From Eurosta solidaginis (taxonomy: Eukaryota; Arthropoda; Insecta; Diptera; Tephritidae), in the NCBI RefSeq assembly GCF_040869045.1, contig NW_027136914.1:186001-250000 (forward strand): a DNA stretch of 64,000 bases, in the 5' to 3' direction. How positions within the stretch are numbered: position 1 is the first letter of the stretch; each line of letters begins with the position of its first letter. Positions 1 through 10,300 of this stretch are shown piece by piece. The notes beneath the pieces are model-generated. The model was not told the origin of the DNA, did not search any database, and saw nothing but the letters and a program-made list of their open reading frames with translations. A program made the translations under genes and the position numbers.

Positions 1-421
1 CTTTAATATCTTTCATTTGATACCCATATCGTACAAACAAATTCTAGAGTCACCCGTGGTCCACCTTTATGGCAATATCTCGAAAAGGCGTCAACCCATA
101 GAACTAAGGCCCACTCCCTTTTAAAATACTCATTATCACCTTTCGTTTGATACCCTTATTGTACAAACTCATTCTAGAGTCACCCCTGGTCCACCTTTAT
201 GGCGATATCTCGAAAAGGTGTCCACATATAGAACTATGGCCCACTCCTTCTTAAAATACTCTTTAATACCTGCCATTTGATACGCATGTCATACAAACAC
301 ATTCCAGGGTTAGGCGAGGTTCATTTTCCTACATGGTGATTTTCCCTTATTTTGTCTCCATAGCTCTTAACTGAGTATGTAATGTTCGGTTATACCCGAA
401 CTTAGCCTTCCTTACTTGTTA
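1..421 (-). repeat. HINE-A copy 1 (Helentron-like element, cut by window edge)
   Basis: The right part holds the characteristic end of family HINE-A in reverse orientation: 'gagtatgtaatgttcggtt' followed by 'cccgaacttagccttcct', ending in ACTTGTT. To the left are about three copies of a 125-bp internal tandem unit (cacattctagagtcacccctg..., tatctcgaaaaggcg). The same sequence recurs at 4.4-8.1, 27.6-29.5, 36.4-36.8 and 40.7-42.3 kb. No coding capacity is seen. The element runs off the left edge. Confidence 0.8.
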
Positions 422-1608
422 GTTATTTAAATTAATTTTTAATATTATCAATACTAAATCCGTACAGTATTAGAAGACGAGTTGCTTGAAAAATTCAGTA
501 TTTAAAACCGAAAGCACTGGAAATAAACCCATTTAAAAATTTTTGTGTCAAGCACAACTTGATAAGTGAAATAACTTAGAAAATTACTTCCAATATCACC
601 CGTCACAATGATAAAAACAACAATAACAAATAGGTGGGAATGGGAATGAGAAATTTCTAGAAAATATCCCTTCAAAAATGTAATTAGCTTGACGCAATGA
701 AATTTCTTGTTAATTAGAATTCTTACACTTAATTTATTTACCAAAATGACTAATAAAGAAAAGCAACAAAAGGTGTGTTTGTGTAAGTGTTTATGTGTTT
801 CAATATATAATTACATTAATGTCAAATGCGTTATTCTGTCATCAACAATTAATATTGGTTTCCTAAGCAAATTATACTAAAAGGAAATTAAAGTTAATTA
901 TAGTTGAATAGCGCAGAGTTTCGGTTTACTTAAAAAACGTGAAGTAAATTTTATTACTCTTAGCGATCAATATTATAAAGAAATTTTAAATATACAAACG
1001 TTTACGTGTAAATATTTTGTGTTCTAAAACAACTCGGGGTGCGAATTCACTTAGAACTGCATTTTATTTCTATCTATAAAGCTGTGTTGTTGTCGTTGCA
1101 ACACAAGTTGATGGAATGACTAAACTTGCTCGAAGAAAAATTATTTTCGTACATATTTTAATATGAATTGATTTTAGGTTGTCAGCACAAAAGTGGTGTA
1201 ACTCACAGTTTATACTTCCTTATGCAGTGAACTTTTAATGCTATAGAGGAGTAAGCATTCTCCTGATGTATGATGAAATGGATGTCGTTAAAAGTGTAAT
1301 TTTTGCATTTAAGATAAAATAGTTGAGTATAGCAGACGGTGAGTGACAGAAGCTGACTACAACATAACAAGCTTCCGAAAGCTTAATTATGTGGCACAGT
1401 TATTGACGTAAAGACACCCTTGCTCACTGCAACTTTTATTACTGATGCACAGAGCTGTTACTTAGAAAAAGCACGTGGCTAGGTATTCAGGATCAATTTG
1501 AAATTTAGTGCTGTATATGGTTTTGTTAATTGTAATATCTTTGTGCATTATTTAGTGAGATTTATATGAAAACTAAACAAATAGGGAAAATTAAATAAAA
1601 TGAACTTA
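422..1608. other. AT-rich stretch without recognisable gene
   Basis: About 1.2 kb between a HINE-A end and a SINE. Open frames here (for example 502-744 reverse) are short, AT-rich and show no domain. No convincing exon with splice sites was seen, and no inverted repeat stands out. Confidence 0.5.
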
Positions 1609-1975
1609 AATGACGGCGGCCACCGTGGTGTGATGGTAGCGTGCTCCGCCTACCACACCAAATTCCCTGGGTTCACAACCCCGGGCAAAGCAACCTCAAA
1701 AAAAAAAAAAATTTTAGAAATGAAGTTTTTCAATTAGAGAACAATTTTTTTGAGCGGGGTCGCCCCTAGGCAGTGTTTGGCAAGACTCCGAGTGTATTTC
1801 TGCCATGAAAAGCTTTCAGTGCAAACTCATCTGCCTCGCAGATGCCGTTCGGAGTCGACATAAAACAAATAGGTCCCGTCCCTCCAATTTGTAGGAAAAA
1901 TTAAAAAGGAGCACGACGCGAATTGGAAAATAAGCTCGGCCTTTAACCTCTTCGGAGTTTATCGCGCCTTAAACT
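1609..1975 (+). mobile_element. tRNA-derived SINE, copy 1
   Basis: The head resembles a tRNA gene. A box A-like stretch 'gtggtgtgatggtagcgtgc' lies near 1625-1645 and a box B-like 'gggttcacaacccc' near 1669-1682, a spacing usual for an internal pol III promoter. A unique body follows (ggggtcgcccctaggcag, ctgccatgaaaagc, gatgccgttcggagtc), ending in 'tcggagtttatcgcgcctta' and a T-rich tail. A second copy with the same head, body and tail lies in reverse at 12925-13285, so this is a dispersed retroposon and not a tRNA gene. The head cannot fold into an intact tRNA with a normal acceptor stem. Confidence 0.85.
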
Positions 1976-2440
1976 TTTTTTTTAATGAGGTTTTGTTTTG
2001 CGTGAAAAAAAACAAAATAAAATAAAATAAAAATTAAATTAGATATTAAAAAATAAATATAAAAATAAAAATTCATAAAATTAAAAAAATAAAAATAAAA
2101 GAAAAATTAAATTAGAAATAAAAAATTAATTATAAACGAATAAAATAAAATAAAATAAAAAAATTAAATAAAACACAGGAAAAGAAAACTAAAATGAAAG
2201 TAGAAACATTAATTAAAACAAATTTAAAATTTAAATTAATATATTCAAATTAATTCAAATTATAATAATAAAAATTTAAAATATAAAATAAAATAAGATA
2301 AATCAAAACTAATTGGATAAAATATAACAAAGCAGAACAGATTAAACGAAAATAAAATAAGATAAAAAATATAAAATAAAATAAGATAGGAAAAAATATA
2401 TTAAAAAAAAAAAAATAATTAAAATAAAATAAAATAATCT
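1976..2440. repeat. AAAATA-type simple/low-complexity tract
   Basis: About 460 bp of almost pure A/T built from degenerate aaaata and aaaat units (aaaataaaataaaat, ataaaataagataaaa). It directly follows the SINE tail and probably grew from it. Confidence 0.85.
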
Positions 2441-2640
2441 CGATTTTTAATGTTATCGGGCGATTATCAATTTATCCACGAAAAGTTATCGTCATGTTAC
2501 CAGTTTTTATTTCGAGTGCTATCGAAAAGTTATCGATTTGCTGGCAAAAAGTTATCGATTACCTGTCTTCGTGAGTGGTGTGCTATATGCGGAAAAGCTA
2601 ATTCATATGTTATAGGATATCAAAGTGGTTCCGGTAACTT

Positions 2641-3312
2641 ATGAAAATAACTGAACAATAATCTAATCGCATTCGTAATATCCAAATAATTGGCTGTATA
2701 AGATAAGAAATATATAGTAAGCAGATGTACATACCTAAGCAATTTTTTAAGATAAATATAAAATAAAATAAGAGGATAGGTAGGTGCTTTGTGTGAGGAA
2801 CCCTCTACCTGTTAGAATGGGGCAGTAATTACGAAAAGCTTCTCATTTGAACAATCGGTTGAGGGGGATATATGCTATATATACGACCGATCTCATAAAT
2901 TTTTTCAGACAATAATATGTGCAATATATGCAATATATGCTTTTATATGGTGAAGTTTGAAGCTTTAATCTGATAAGTTGAGGAAGATATAACAAGAATC
3001 CTCTTATCTGAAAAATTGGTTATATGGGGGATACATGCTACAGTGGTCCGATCCGGCCGATTCCGGCAAATGTGTAATCGGTCACTAAAATATACCCGCT
3101 CACCAAATTTGATCAAGATATCTCTAAAATTGAGGGACTAGTGTGGATAGTCACAGACAGACGGAAAAAAAAAGACGGACAGTCGGATATGGGTAAGTCA
3201 ACTTAGCTTTTCATCATGATCATTTCGGTGTGCTTATTGGTGGGTCCATCTGTATTCCTTAAGGCCATAAGTTAATATAAAATTTCATTTTCGTAAAAGG
3301 TGTACAAAAATA
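2641..3312 (+). repeat. HINE-B, partial copy
   Basis: The sequence matches the complete HINE-B copy at 20.06-21.93 kb. It shares 'aacaataatctaatcgcatt' near the start, one to two internal units (gaagcttcaatctgataa, atatatgctatatatacga), 'ccgatccggccgattccgg' and the distal 'gtccatctgtattccttaag', ending close to 'gtaaaaggtgtacaaaaa'. The 5' hairpin and most tandem units are missing, so this is an internally shortened, 5'-truncated copy. Confidence 0.75.
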
Positions 3313-4430
3313 GTTTCATCAGCTGGAGGTGCACATTCATTTATCACAACAAATACACTCAATATAAGCAGATTCAAATATTTTTCAGTTTTGTTGTTTT
3401 GTGTTACGCATTATTTATGCGCAATCGTTATTTAAAATAAAGGCCACGCACGTTGCCACATCATATTTGGCGAAATATGCCAGCAACACACGTAAAAAAT
3501 TGCCAAAATTCTTTGAAAGAAACACTCAAACATACTCACATACTATTTGTACGTGCCAATATGAAATTGAGGATATGTGACATTTGATAAAGCATCATAA
3601 ACGCCATGAAGATTAGCATGAAATATTTGAATTTTCATAAAAAATATACACAAAATTTTATTTTATACTCACATTACCCAATAAGATATATAAAATTCAC
3701 AAGCGCGCAATTCAAGTTGAATATTTTTGGGCAATAAAATGATTGACAAGCATTACAGTTGAATGTTTTATGAGTATTTTTGTTATATATTGATTTTTAC
3801 ATTAGATGGTTTAAAAATTATAAATCTGAGCACACATCGTGTTGCAGGATCACTATTCGACAGTTATTTTTTAAATCATATCATTATTTAAATTATAACT
3901 TTGAACAACAATTAGATGTATGACAGAACAAGTGACTGGACCATGTCTCAGCGTCAATAGGCTAGCGTTATAAATTTAGCTTAATTTGGAATCGCTTTAC
4001 ACAATTTGGTATGCTAGTTTATGTGGACGAATAACAGCATGATATTGAAAATATGCGAATTCGAACGATATCGAAAATTTCGAAAAATGGAAAAAATGCC
4101 ATAGTTCATACCATAAACTGGTAAAAGGGTGAAACGAGAAGTTCGAAAAAGCTTTAAATGAAACAAAAATGGGCGTGGAACCGCCCACATTTAGTAGAAC
4201 AGTATTCAAATATTTTGAAAGCCTTAAATCAAAAGTCGTTAATATTAGTTTGAAATTTGACAGAAGATGGCTCTTGGTATTTTATCTAGATCTAAGCCAA
4301 ACTGGATGACGACAAGGGCCATTTGGTTAAATAAAGTTTTTCAAAGGTTTCTTCTTAACACAATTCCCCAAATATCTACGATACCGGCGGTTAACAAAAA
4401 AAAGTACGGAAATTAAAAAAAAAAAAAAAA
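3313..4430. other. Non-coding stretch with a diverged HINE-A-like fragment near 3995-4260
   Basis: Most of this interval shows no gene. Between about 3995 and 4260 there are phrases typical of HINE-A in reverse orientation (gatatcgaaaatttcgaaaaa, aaatgggcgtggaaccgccc), so an older, diverged relative is embedded here. Open frames in it are by-products of the repeat. Confidence 0.5.
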
Positions 4431-5035
4431 ACAAGTAAGGAAGGCTAAGTTCGGGTGTAACCGAACATTACATACTCAGCTGAGAGCTTTGGAGACAAAA
4501 TAAAGGAAAATCACCATGTAGGAAAATGAACCTAGGGTAACCCTGGTATGTGTTTGTATGACATGCGTATCATATAAAAGGGAATAAAGGGGATTTTAAA
4601 AGGGAGTGCGCCATAGTTCTATAAATGGACGCCTTTTGGGGATATCGGCATAAAGGTGGACCAGGGGTGACTCTAGAATGTGTGCTGTACGATATGGGTA
4701 TCAAATTAAAGAGATTAATGAGTATTTTAAAAGGAAGTGATCCTTAGTTCTATAGTTGTACGCCTTTTCGAGATATCGCCATAAGGGTGGACCAGGGGTG
4801 ACTCTAGAATGTGTTTGCGCGATATGGGTATCAAATGAAAGGTGTTAATGAGTATTTTAAAAGGGAGTGATCCTTAGATCTATTGGTGTACGCCTTTTCG
4901 AGATATCGCCATAAAGGTGGGCCAGGGGTGACTCTAGAATGTGTTTGTACGATATTGGTATCAAATTAAAAGTATTAATGAGGGTTTTAAAAGTGAGCTT
5001 AGTTGTATATGTGAAGGTGTTTTCGAGATATTTAT
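4431..5035 (+). repeat. HINE-A copy 2, left half (interrupted)
   Basis: The copy starts with 'aacaagtaaggaaggcta' and the 5' hairpin GTTCGG-GTGTAA-CCGAAC (4449-4466), then 'acatactcagctgagagct', the subterminal inverted repeat. Four tandem 120-130 bp units follow (gactctagaatgtgtttg, gatatgggtatcaaat, cgccttttcgagatatcgcc). The copy stops at 'gtgttttcgagatat', where a reverse-oriented retrotransposon is inserted, and resumes at 6778 with 'cgaccaaaatgtgg'. In the uninterrupted copy these two phrases are contiguous near 28170-28195. Confidence 0.9.
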
Positions 5036-5369
5036 TTATTTATTTTTTTTTTATTTATTTATTAAACATTTCTTTATGCATATTTTAAATAAATTACAAT
5101 ATTGAACGAGCACATTCTATTACTCTATAGCATAAGAAAAGTACATGGCATTTTTTATGTTAATTTTTTAAAATAGTATTAAATGCCAGTTCACATAGTA
5201 AAATTCTTTTTCAGTGTGGGGTGTATAGTTTTTAATAATATTATAGAATAAATTCATAATAATTCAGATAATTAGTTAAGATTACGATAGAGAAACAATT
5301 GATAATTCGTTAATTAGTTAAGGTTCCGATAGAGAAACAGTTTATATAGTTAAAGAAGTTAGAAATGGC

Positions 5370-5844
5370 TTACAACAACGTCCTCAGCAAGGCTTCTAGA
5401 TCGTAGTGGCTAAAACTAATCAGATACATTTTTATTTTATTTTGAAATAGGTAAAGATTTCTTATAACTTGTACAGAAGTAGGGAGAGTGTTGAACATTT
5501 TGCACGACGTGTATGTATAAAAACTTCTGAAGTGAGATGTCCTAGCATGCGGGATTTTTACCGATGGAAGCAGATTGCTCCTAAGGTTGTAGACTTCAGA
5601 AGGATAACTTTCTAAGTACCCCGATCTAATAAAGAATGTTTTTAGGACTTTAAATAAATATAGATGACGACATGGTAGTATATCTAGTCTCCTAAAGGAT
5701 ATCATAGCATGAGACCTGTAGTTTGCGCCACATATGCGTCTTATAATTCCCTTTTGGAGTGTTACAATGGGTGACAACTTACTAGCCGAGGCGCCACCCC
5801 AGCAGGTAATCCCATATTGAAGTTTCGATTGGACTAGACCATAG
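5370..5844 (-). pseudogene. Reverse transcriptase C-terminal part (downstream of solo LTR)
   Basis: The frame continues the RT of 6168-6777 after the solo LTR: 'YGLVQSKLQYGITCWGG' corresponds to the thumb segment in which jockey/CR1-type RTs have a conserved Y-G-x-x-x-W. Residues such as 'LQKGIIRRICG' and 'RRLDILPCRHLYLFKVLKTF' follow, typical of the region after the thumb. It ends at 5370, shortly before the tail of the element. The reading frame is otherwise undamaged. Confidence 0.8.
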
Positions 5845-6162
5845 TGTTGGGCGTGGTACATTAAGCGAAATCATGTATTTAATACTAATGGTCAATAATT
5901 GTAACCACAATCATACTTTTGCATACTAGTTATACCTAAGTACACATCATATTTTTGCATCCTAACTATACCTATGTACATTTACCTTTTCATACATCTC
6001 AAGTAAGAGAGTACAATTTTCATACAGTTAGAGAGCAATCTAGCAGTATCATGTCATGAAATGTTAAATTGTAAGAATCATAGTTGTACTTGAACAAGCA
6101 AATAAAGAAGTCACAAAATTTAATTATCGTCGTTTTTACTTCTGCTTGCTTCACTCGCGTCA
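5845..6162. mobile_element. Solo LTR, 318 bp, with 5-bp target duplication CATAG
   Basis: On the + strand the insert begins TGTTGGGCG and ends CGCGTCA, the TG...CA ends of an LTR. It is flanked on both sides by the direct repeat CATAG (5840-5844 and 6163-6167). Removing the insert and one CATAG makes the interrupted RT frame continuous again, which fixes both ends. No internal retrotransposon sequence is present, so it is a solo LTR left by recombination between two LTRs. The TGTTGG start and 5-bp duplication would suit a Copia-like (or Gypsy-like) element; the family is not identified. Confidence 0.85.
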
Positions 6163-6167
6163 CATAG

Positions 6168-6777
6168 TAAACAGCTTTTAGAGTGGACATAGTGCAACAC
6201 TTTTTGAGACGATAGAAGTGACGGGTAGAGTACAGAAAGTAATGTTTTAGTTTCTGAATGTGTGCAGACCAATTTAAATGATTATCGATTATAATACCTA
6301 GGTATTTGAAATTTTCAACAACATCAATCCTGAAGCAGTTATCACTGCATTTAACGTTGGTTGCAAATGAACTTTTCGTGCCATTCAAAGTGCACGCCAT
6401 ATGATGCATGTTAAAACGTGCGAATTCTGCTGAATGAAAAAAAAGATCACAAGCCTCAAATTCTTTGGGAGCAATGCTAAAATACATCAACTTCGTTTTA
6501 TTACTAACTAGTAGCTTGTGTAAAGCAAACCAAGTCCTCAGCATATGCACATCGTGGCTAATATCACATATTAGTTCGAAGTAACTCGTTGTACTATACG
6601 CAATGGCAAGATCATCTGCAAAGGCAGTCGTTTTGCCCTTCAATGGAATTGAAAAAACTGAATTAATATAAATGAGGAACAGTACCGGGCCAAGGACAGA
6701 GCCTTGGGGTACGCCCAGATTAACTTCCTGCAGGCTACTGTAGTAACTAACCACTTTAGCTTTTTGTATTCTATTAT
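6168..6777 (-). pseudogene. Reverse transcriptase, central part (upstream of solo LTR)
   Basis: The frame holds recognisable RT landmarks in order: 'NLGVPQGSVLGPVLFLIYIN' (fingers/palm), 'AFADDLAIAY', the FADD form of the catalytic YxDD box with both aspartates present, and 'FKYLGIIIDNHLNW' (thumb side). The role would be reverse transcription of the element's RNA at the nick in the target DNA. The frame is open through these motifs but is interrupted after 'LKAVYY' by the 318-bp LTR insertion. No start codon belongs to it: the protein is truncated at its N-terminal side by the element's 5' truncation. Confidence 0.85.
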
Positions 6778-8106
6778 TATATCGACCAAAATGTGGAATA
6801 GGGTGACCCAGAACATCATTTGTCGGGTACCGCTGATTTATTTATATATGTCATACCACGAGCAGTATTCCTGCCAAGATTTCACCCCGCCTGATTTCGC
6901 CCTGCAGAACTTTTTCATTTTCTTCTACTTAATATGGTAGGTGTCACACCCATTTTACAAAGTTTTTTCTAAAGTTATATTTTGCGTCAATAAACCAATC
7001 CAATTACCATGTTTACTCCCCTTTTTCGTATTTGGTATAGAATTATGGCATTTTTTCATTTTTGGTAATTTTCTATACCTTAAAAGTGGGCGTGGTCATC
7101 GAATTTCGGCCATTTTTTCTACCAAGATAAAATAAGTTCAGATAAGTACGTGAAATTTTTTTAGTAGACATATCGGGTTTTACGCAAGTTATAGTGTTAA
7201 CGACCGAGCGGAAGGAAAGACGGCCGACTGTGTATAAAAAATGGGTGTGGCTCCAACGGATTTCGTCCATTTTCACAGGATATAGTTATCGTCATAGAGT
7301 CTACGCCCCTACCAAATTTCAAAAGGATTGGTTATTGTTTGTTGTACTTATGGCATTAAAAGTATTCTAGACATATTAAATGAAAAAGGGCGGAGCCTCG
7401 CCCATTTTGAAATTTTCTTTTATTTTGGTATTTCGTTGCACCATATCATTACTGGAGTTGAATGTTGATATAATTTACTTATTATAATTTTTATATTGTA
7501 AAGATATAAAATTTTTGTTAAAATTTGACTTAAACAATTTTTTTTTTTTTTGAAAATTTGGCGTATTCTTCATCCGATTTCGCTAATTTTTATGTAGCAC
7601 ATATATAGTAATAGTTGTACCGTTCCTGCCAAATTTCATCATGATATCTTCAACGTCTGCCAAATTACAGCTTGCAAAACTTTTAAATTACCTTCTTTTA
7701 AAAGTGGGCGGTGCCACGCCCGTTGCCCAAAATTTTACTAAGTTTTATCCGTCTTTGGTAATGAATTATCGCATTTTTTCCGTTTTTCGAAATTTTCTAT
7801 ATCGAAGAGGTGGGCGTGGGTATAGTTCGATATCGTTCATTTTAAACAGCGATCCGAGATGGGCACCCAGGAACCTACGTATAAAATTTCATCAAGATAC
7901 CTCAAAATTTACTCAAGTTATCGTGTTAACGGACAGACGGATGGACGGACGGCCATGGCTCAATGAAATTTTTTGTCGATACTGATGATTTTGATATATG
8001 GAAGTCTATATCTATCTCGATTCCTTTATACCTGTACAACCAACCGTTATCCAATCAAAGTTCACATACTCTGTGTGCAAAGCACGCTGAATATAAAAAA
8101 AAAATT
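6778..8106 (+). repeat. HINE-A copy 2, right half
   Basis: Sequence resumes exactly where the left half was cut ('cgaccaaaatgtggaatagg') and follows the order of the complete copy at 28180-29527: 'ttttcattttcttctactta', 'gggcgtggtcatcgaatttc', 'gggcggagcctcgcccattt', 'gtgggcggtgccacgcccg', 'cggacagacggatggacgg', 'gaagtctatatctatctcg', then a degraded 3' hairpin region ('catactctgtgtgcaaagca', 'gctgaatataaaaaaaa'). The open frames in this stretch come from the repeat and are not genes. Confidence 0.88.
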
Positions 8107-8559
8107 AAAATAAGCTTGACCCACTACCTTGTTTACTTAATATCTCCACAGAAATCCACAGAAGTTTGATAACAATATAAGGAAAATGCACCTAGCGAAG
8201 CTTCTTATGGACAGGAGGCGAAATAAGCGTTTACCAGGAAAAAATTAAAAAAGTTAAACAAATCAGCGAAGGTCAGAGGAAAATGTCAAATTGTCACGAT
8301 GAGATTACGACATCCAGAAGAACTGCGATGTCTTCTACCAGCAATGTAATATTAAACCGCTTGATACCGTAAAATATACAGCGAATCTTAACAAAGTGGT
8401 TTAAAAGGTACACAGAATACGAGTAGGGTGGGTATCGTGGATAACTAGATAGATGAAAAAGAAGATGTTGTTATATGTGTTGTGGATATGGGCTTAGGAG
8501 TGCAAAAGGACTACATATGTGTCAGAACTTTGCCAGAAGTGCGATAGGGATAATGAAGA
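8107..8559. other. No recognisable gene
   Basis: About 450 bp between the HINE-A end and the first recognisable RT motifs of the next relic. It may be the decayed 5' part of that element, but no motif supports this. Confidence 0.4.
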
Positions 8560-8599
8560 AAATTTTTTTTTAGCGACAGAGTACTACTTTTTAGAATGG

Positions 8600-9044
8600 A
8601 TGAGTGACCAAGAAACCACAACATCCCGGAAGCGTCCCTAAAGGATCTGTTCTAGGGCCAATGCCAAATAATGCGATGTAAGATAGTGTGCTTCGCATAT
8701 GTTATCATCATCGTGGCAGTGGCCAAGATACTGGGAATACTCAAAGCATTATGAAAAGATGCCATAGGAAGAATATAGGGCTGAAAATAGCTAGCATTAA
8801 AACAAAAGTGGTCTTGGTATGCTCAAGCGGACTGGAGGTGACTTATACCTAACCAAAGGAGTCTATCAAATAAATTCAACGCCTCACTTGAAATATTTAG
8901 AAGTAAACATTGATCATAAACGAACTTTTGAGGATCACTTCAGGGCGGTAGGAGAAAACTTTGGTAAAGTAAGAGACGCCCTAATGCGCATAGTACCCAT
9001 TATCGGCGGCAGAGGCGAAACTTAACATCAGCTGTTATCCAACG
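8600..9044 (+). pseudogene. Reverse transcriptase remnant (palm and thumb)
   Basis: Around 8640 a decayed 'GSVLGP'-type motif is readable (ggatctgttctagggcca). The catalytic FADD box region near 8695-8725 now reads FAYVIIIVAVA, having lost the aspartates. In a third frame 8819-9025 encodes 'KYLEVNIDHKRTFEDHF', the thumb-side segment. Several frameshifts separate these pieces, so no active enzyme is possible. Confidence 0.7.
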
Positions 9045-9276
9045 TAAAGCGCCAAATACACGACACGAACATTTCCGCGAACACTCCCGTTATGTCATGT
9101 TTCTCCGACCTTTTTTGTCGTGTATGGTGGTGTTTGCCAGTTCGCGCAAATGTTCGCCCAAAATCAAAATATTTAAATTTTTGGCGAATATTTGCGCGAT
9201 TGTTCGTGCGTGTATGGCGAAATAGCTCATAATCGTAGTAATTTCTGAAGGGAACAGACGTGCGCGGAAAAGCAAA

Positions 9277-9732
9277 ATGGACAATAAAAAATTTCTGAGT
9301 GAATTTATTGAAATGTATAAATCTTTGCTATCAGTGTGGCAAGTAAAAAGCAAAGATTATTGTAATAGAATTAAAAAGAATAATGATTATGTGACTTTAA
9401 TCGAAAAATTAAAAGAAGTAGATCCTGATGCCACAAAGGATACAGTTATAAAAAAAATAAATAGTTTGCGGGCGCAATACCGGCATGAATCAAAAAAAGA
9501 GAGAGATAGTTTGAAGTCTGGTGCTGGTACTGAGGATGAATATGTTCCTACTCTTTGGTGCTATGATTTGCTATGCTTTTCGAAAGATCAAGTCCAAGAA
9601 CTGCTCGTTTTTTTAAACCATTCTTTGCACCAAATTCTTTTTTTGCGATCTTCTCCCTTTTTTTTACGCTTAATTGCCACAGCGAGCAATATTGCTGCAG
9701 CACAATTGTTGTCCGTATTCATCGCTGTCTGA
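9277..9732 (+). CDS. MADF (Myb/SANT-like) DNA-binding protein of the Harbinger element, C-terminus altered
   Basis: ATG at 9277. Residues about 8-105 look like a MADF domain of the Adf-1 type: an N-terminal helix 'FLSEFIEMYKSLLSVW', a central 'VIKKINSLRAQYRHESKK' helix and the C-terminal 'LWCYDLLCF' box. PIF/Harbinger elements usually encode such a DNA-binding partner that brings the transposase to the transposon ends and into the nucleus. After 'SKDQ' (about 9595) the frame runs antisense through the transposase remnant, so the last 45 residues are probably not original protein: the internal deletion joint lies close to 9590. Start and domain are intact, so a DNA-binding fragment could still be made. 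Confidence 0.7.
   Translation: MDNKKFLSEFIEMYKSLLSVWQVKSKDYCNRIKKNNDYVTLIEKLKEVDPDATKDTVIKKINSLRAQYRHESKKERDSLKSGAGTEDEYVPTLWCYDLLCFSKDQVQELLVFLNHSLHQILFLRSSPFFLRLIATASNIAAAQLLSVFIAV
9588..9722 (-). pseudogene. N-terminal fragment of a HARBI1-like DDE transposase
   Basis: On the reverse strand an ATG at 9722 starts a frame 'MNTDNNCAAAILLAVAIKRK' followed by 'RKKRIWCKEWFKK'. A short hydrophobic stretch, then basic residues, then W-x-x-x-W/F is the usual beginning of HARBI1-type nuclease proteins. It breaks off after about 40 residues at the deletion joint. The DDE catalytic core is missing. Confidence 0.6.
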
Positions 9733-9838
9733 AAGAGAACTAATGTTCGGCCAAAAGTTCGTATGGTGTATGGCCAAAGCTGCGAACAAGACTGCGGAAT
9801 GTTCGCGGAAATGTTCGTGTCGTGTATTTGGCGCTTAA

Positions 9839-10300
9839 CCAGCTCACTTATATTATACGCACGAATTGGCACAATTAGTAAAAATGCTTTTCGTGAGTGC
9901 CTGCTTCTTAAGCCCAAGACAAGCAGCAATTAAGGCAATAATCTCGCATAGCATAGCATCTAAACGCGTGTTAGAGTGTAAGCAGTCTCTCGAGAGAATT
10001 GGAACAGGGAGAATTTTACATCTATATTGGGTCCCAGGGCATATGGGAATAGATGGGAATGAAAAAGCAGATGAACTAGCTAAAAAGGGCGAATCCATTG
10101 AAGCCCGCTCCGTAGACGTCCTAATTAGTGTGAGCGAGATTAAGCGAAGGCGAGGGGTGCAAATGATCGATCAAGCGGGTATGGTATGGGTTAAAGCGCG
10201 GGGCTGTAAAATGTCGAAAATTATGTGTAGGTCTTACAACCTTAGACTAACAAAGTTTCTTCCATCATTAAGAAGACAGGACTGCAGACGGGTATTCTGA
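9839..10300 (+). pseudogene. RNase H domain of R1/LOA-like element
   Basis: The segment 'HLYWVPGHMGIDGNEKADEL' (about 10015-10085) is the C-terminal signature of the retroelement RNase H (W-V-P-G-H and G-N-E-x-A-D). Just upstream 'QAAIKAIISHSIASKRVLEC' is the helix after the active-site aspartate. The domain's N-terminal half, with the first catalytic residues, is deleted: thumb-like sequence runs straight into it around 9870-9900. The function would be removal of the RNA strand after first-strand synthesis. The frame is closed by a stop near 10300. Confidence 0.8.

Larger units (their letters stand above)
5036..6777 (-). mobile_element. 5'-truncated non-LTR retrotransposon (jockey/CR1-type) inserted in HINE-A copy 2
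   Basis: Read on the reverse strand, the unit runs from RT motifs near 6777 to a (TAAA)n/A-rich tail at about 5036-5060 (seen on the + strand as tttatttatttatttttttt). It has a reverse transcriptase reading frame split by a solo LTR at 5845-6162. The 5' part (ORF1, endonuclease, first half of RT) is absent, typical of incomplete target-primed reverse transcription. A short 'atat' at both joints could be the target duplication. Confidence 0.8.
9048..9835 (+). mobile_element. PIF/Harbinger-type DNA transposon, internally deleted (788 bp)
   Basis: The ends are perfect 36-bp terminal inverted repeats starting AGCGCCAAATACACGACACG (left 9048-9083; right 9800-9835 reversed). It is flanked by the 3-bp direct repeat TAA (9045-9047 and 9836-9838), the TWA-type target duplication of PIF/Harbinger. 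Inside are a MADF-domain ORF on + and the beginning of a HARBI1-like transposase on -, pointing towards each other, with the rest of the transposase deleted. Removing the element rejoins the host retrotransposon frame (…LLSNV/TSSLILYA). It could move only with transposase supplied in trans. Confidence 0.9.

Noticed and set aside
502..744. 80-codon reverse open frame
   Set aside because: AT-rich, many Phe/Ile/Val from composition, no domain, no splice signals; looks like chance.
1609..1700. Possible tRNA gene (box A and box B present)
   Set aside because: The same head plus a 270-bp body occurs at 12925-13285 and ends in an A/T-rich tail. It is a SINE, and no full cloverleaf with acceptor stem can be formed.
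3997..4209. 70-codon reverse frame and similar frames inside HINE copies (6941-7276, 7641-8169, 28001-28319, 36532-36717, 40592-41867)
   Set aside because: All lie in the non-coding body or tandem units of HINE-A; frames are not conserved between copies.
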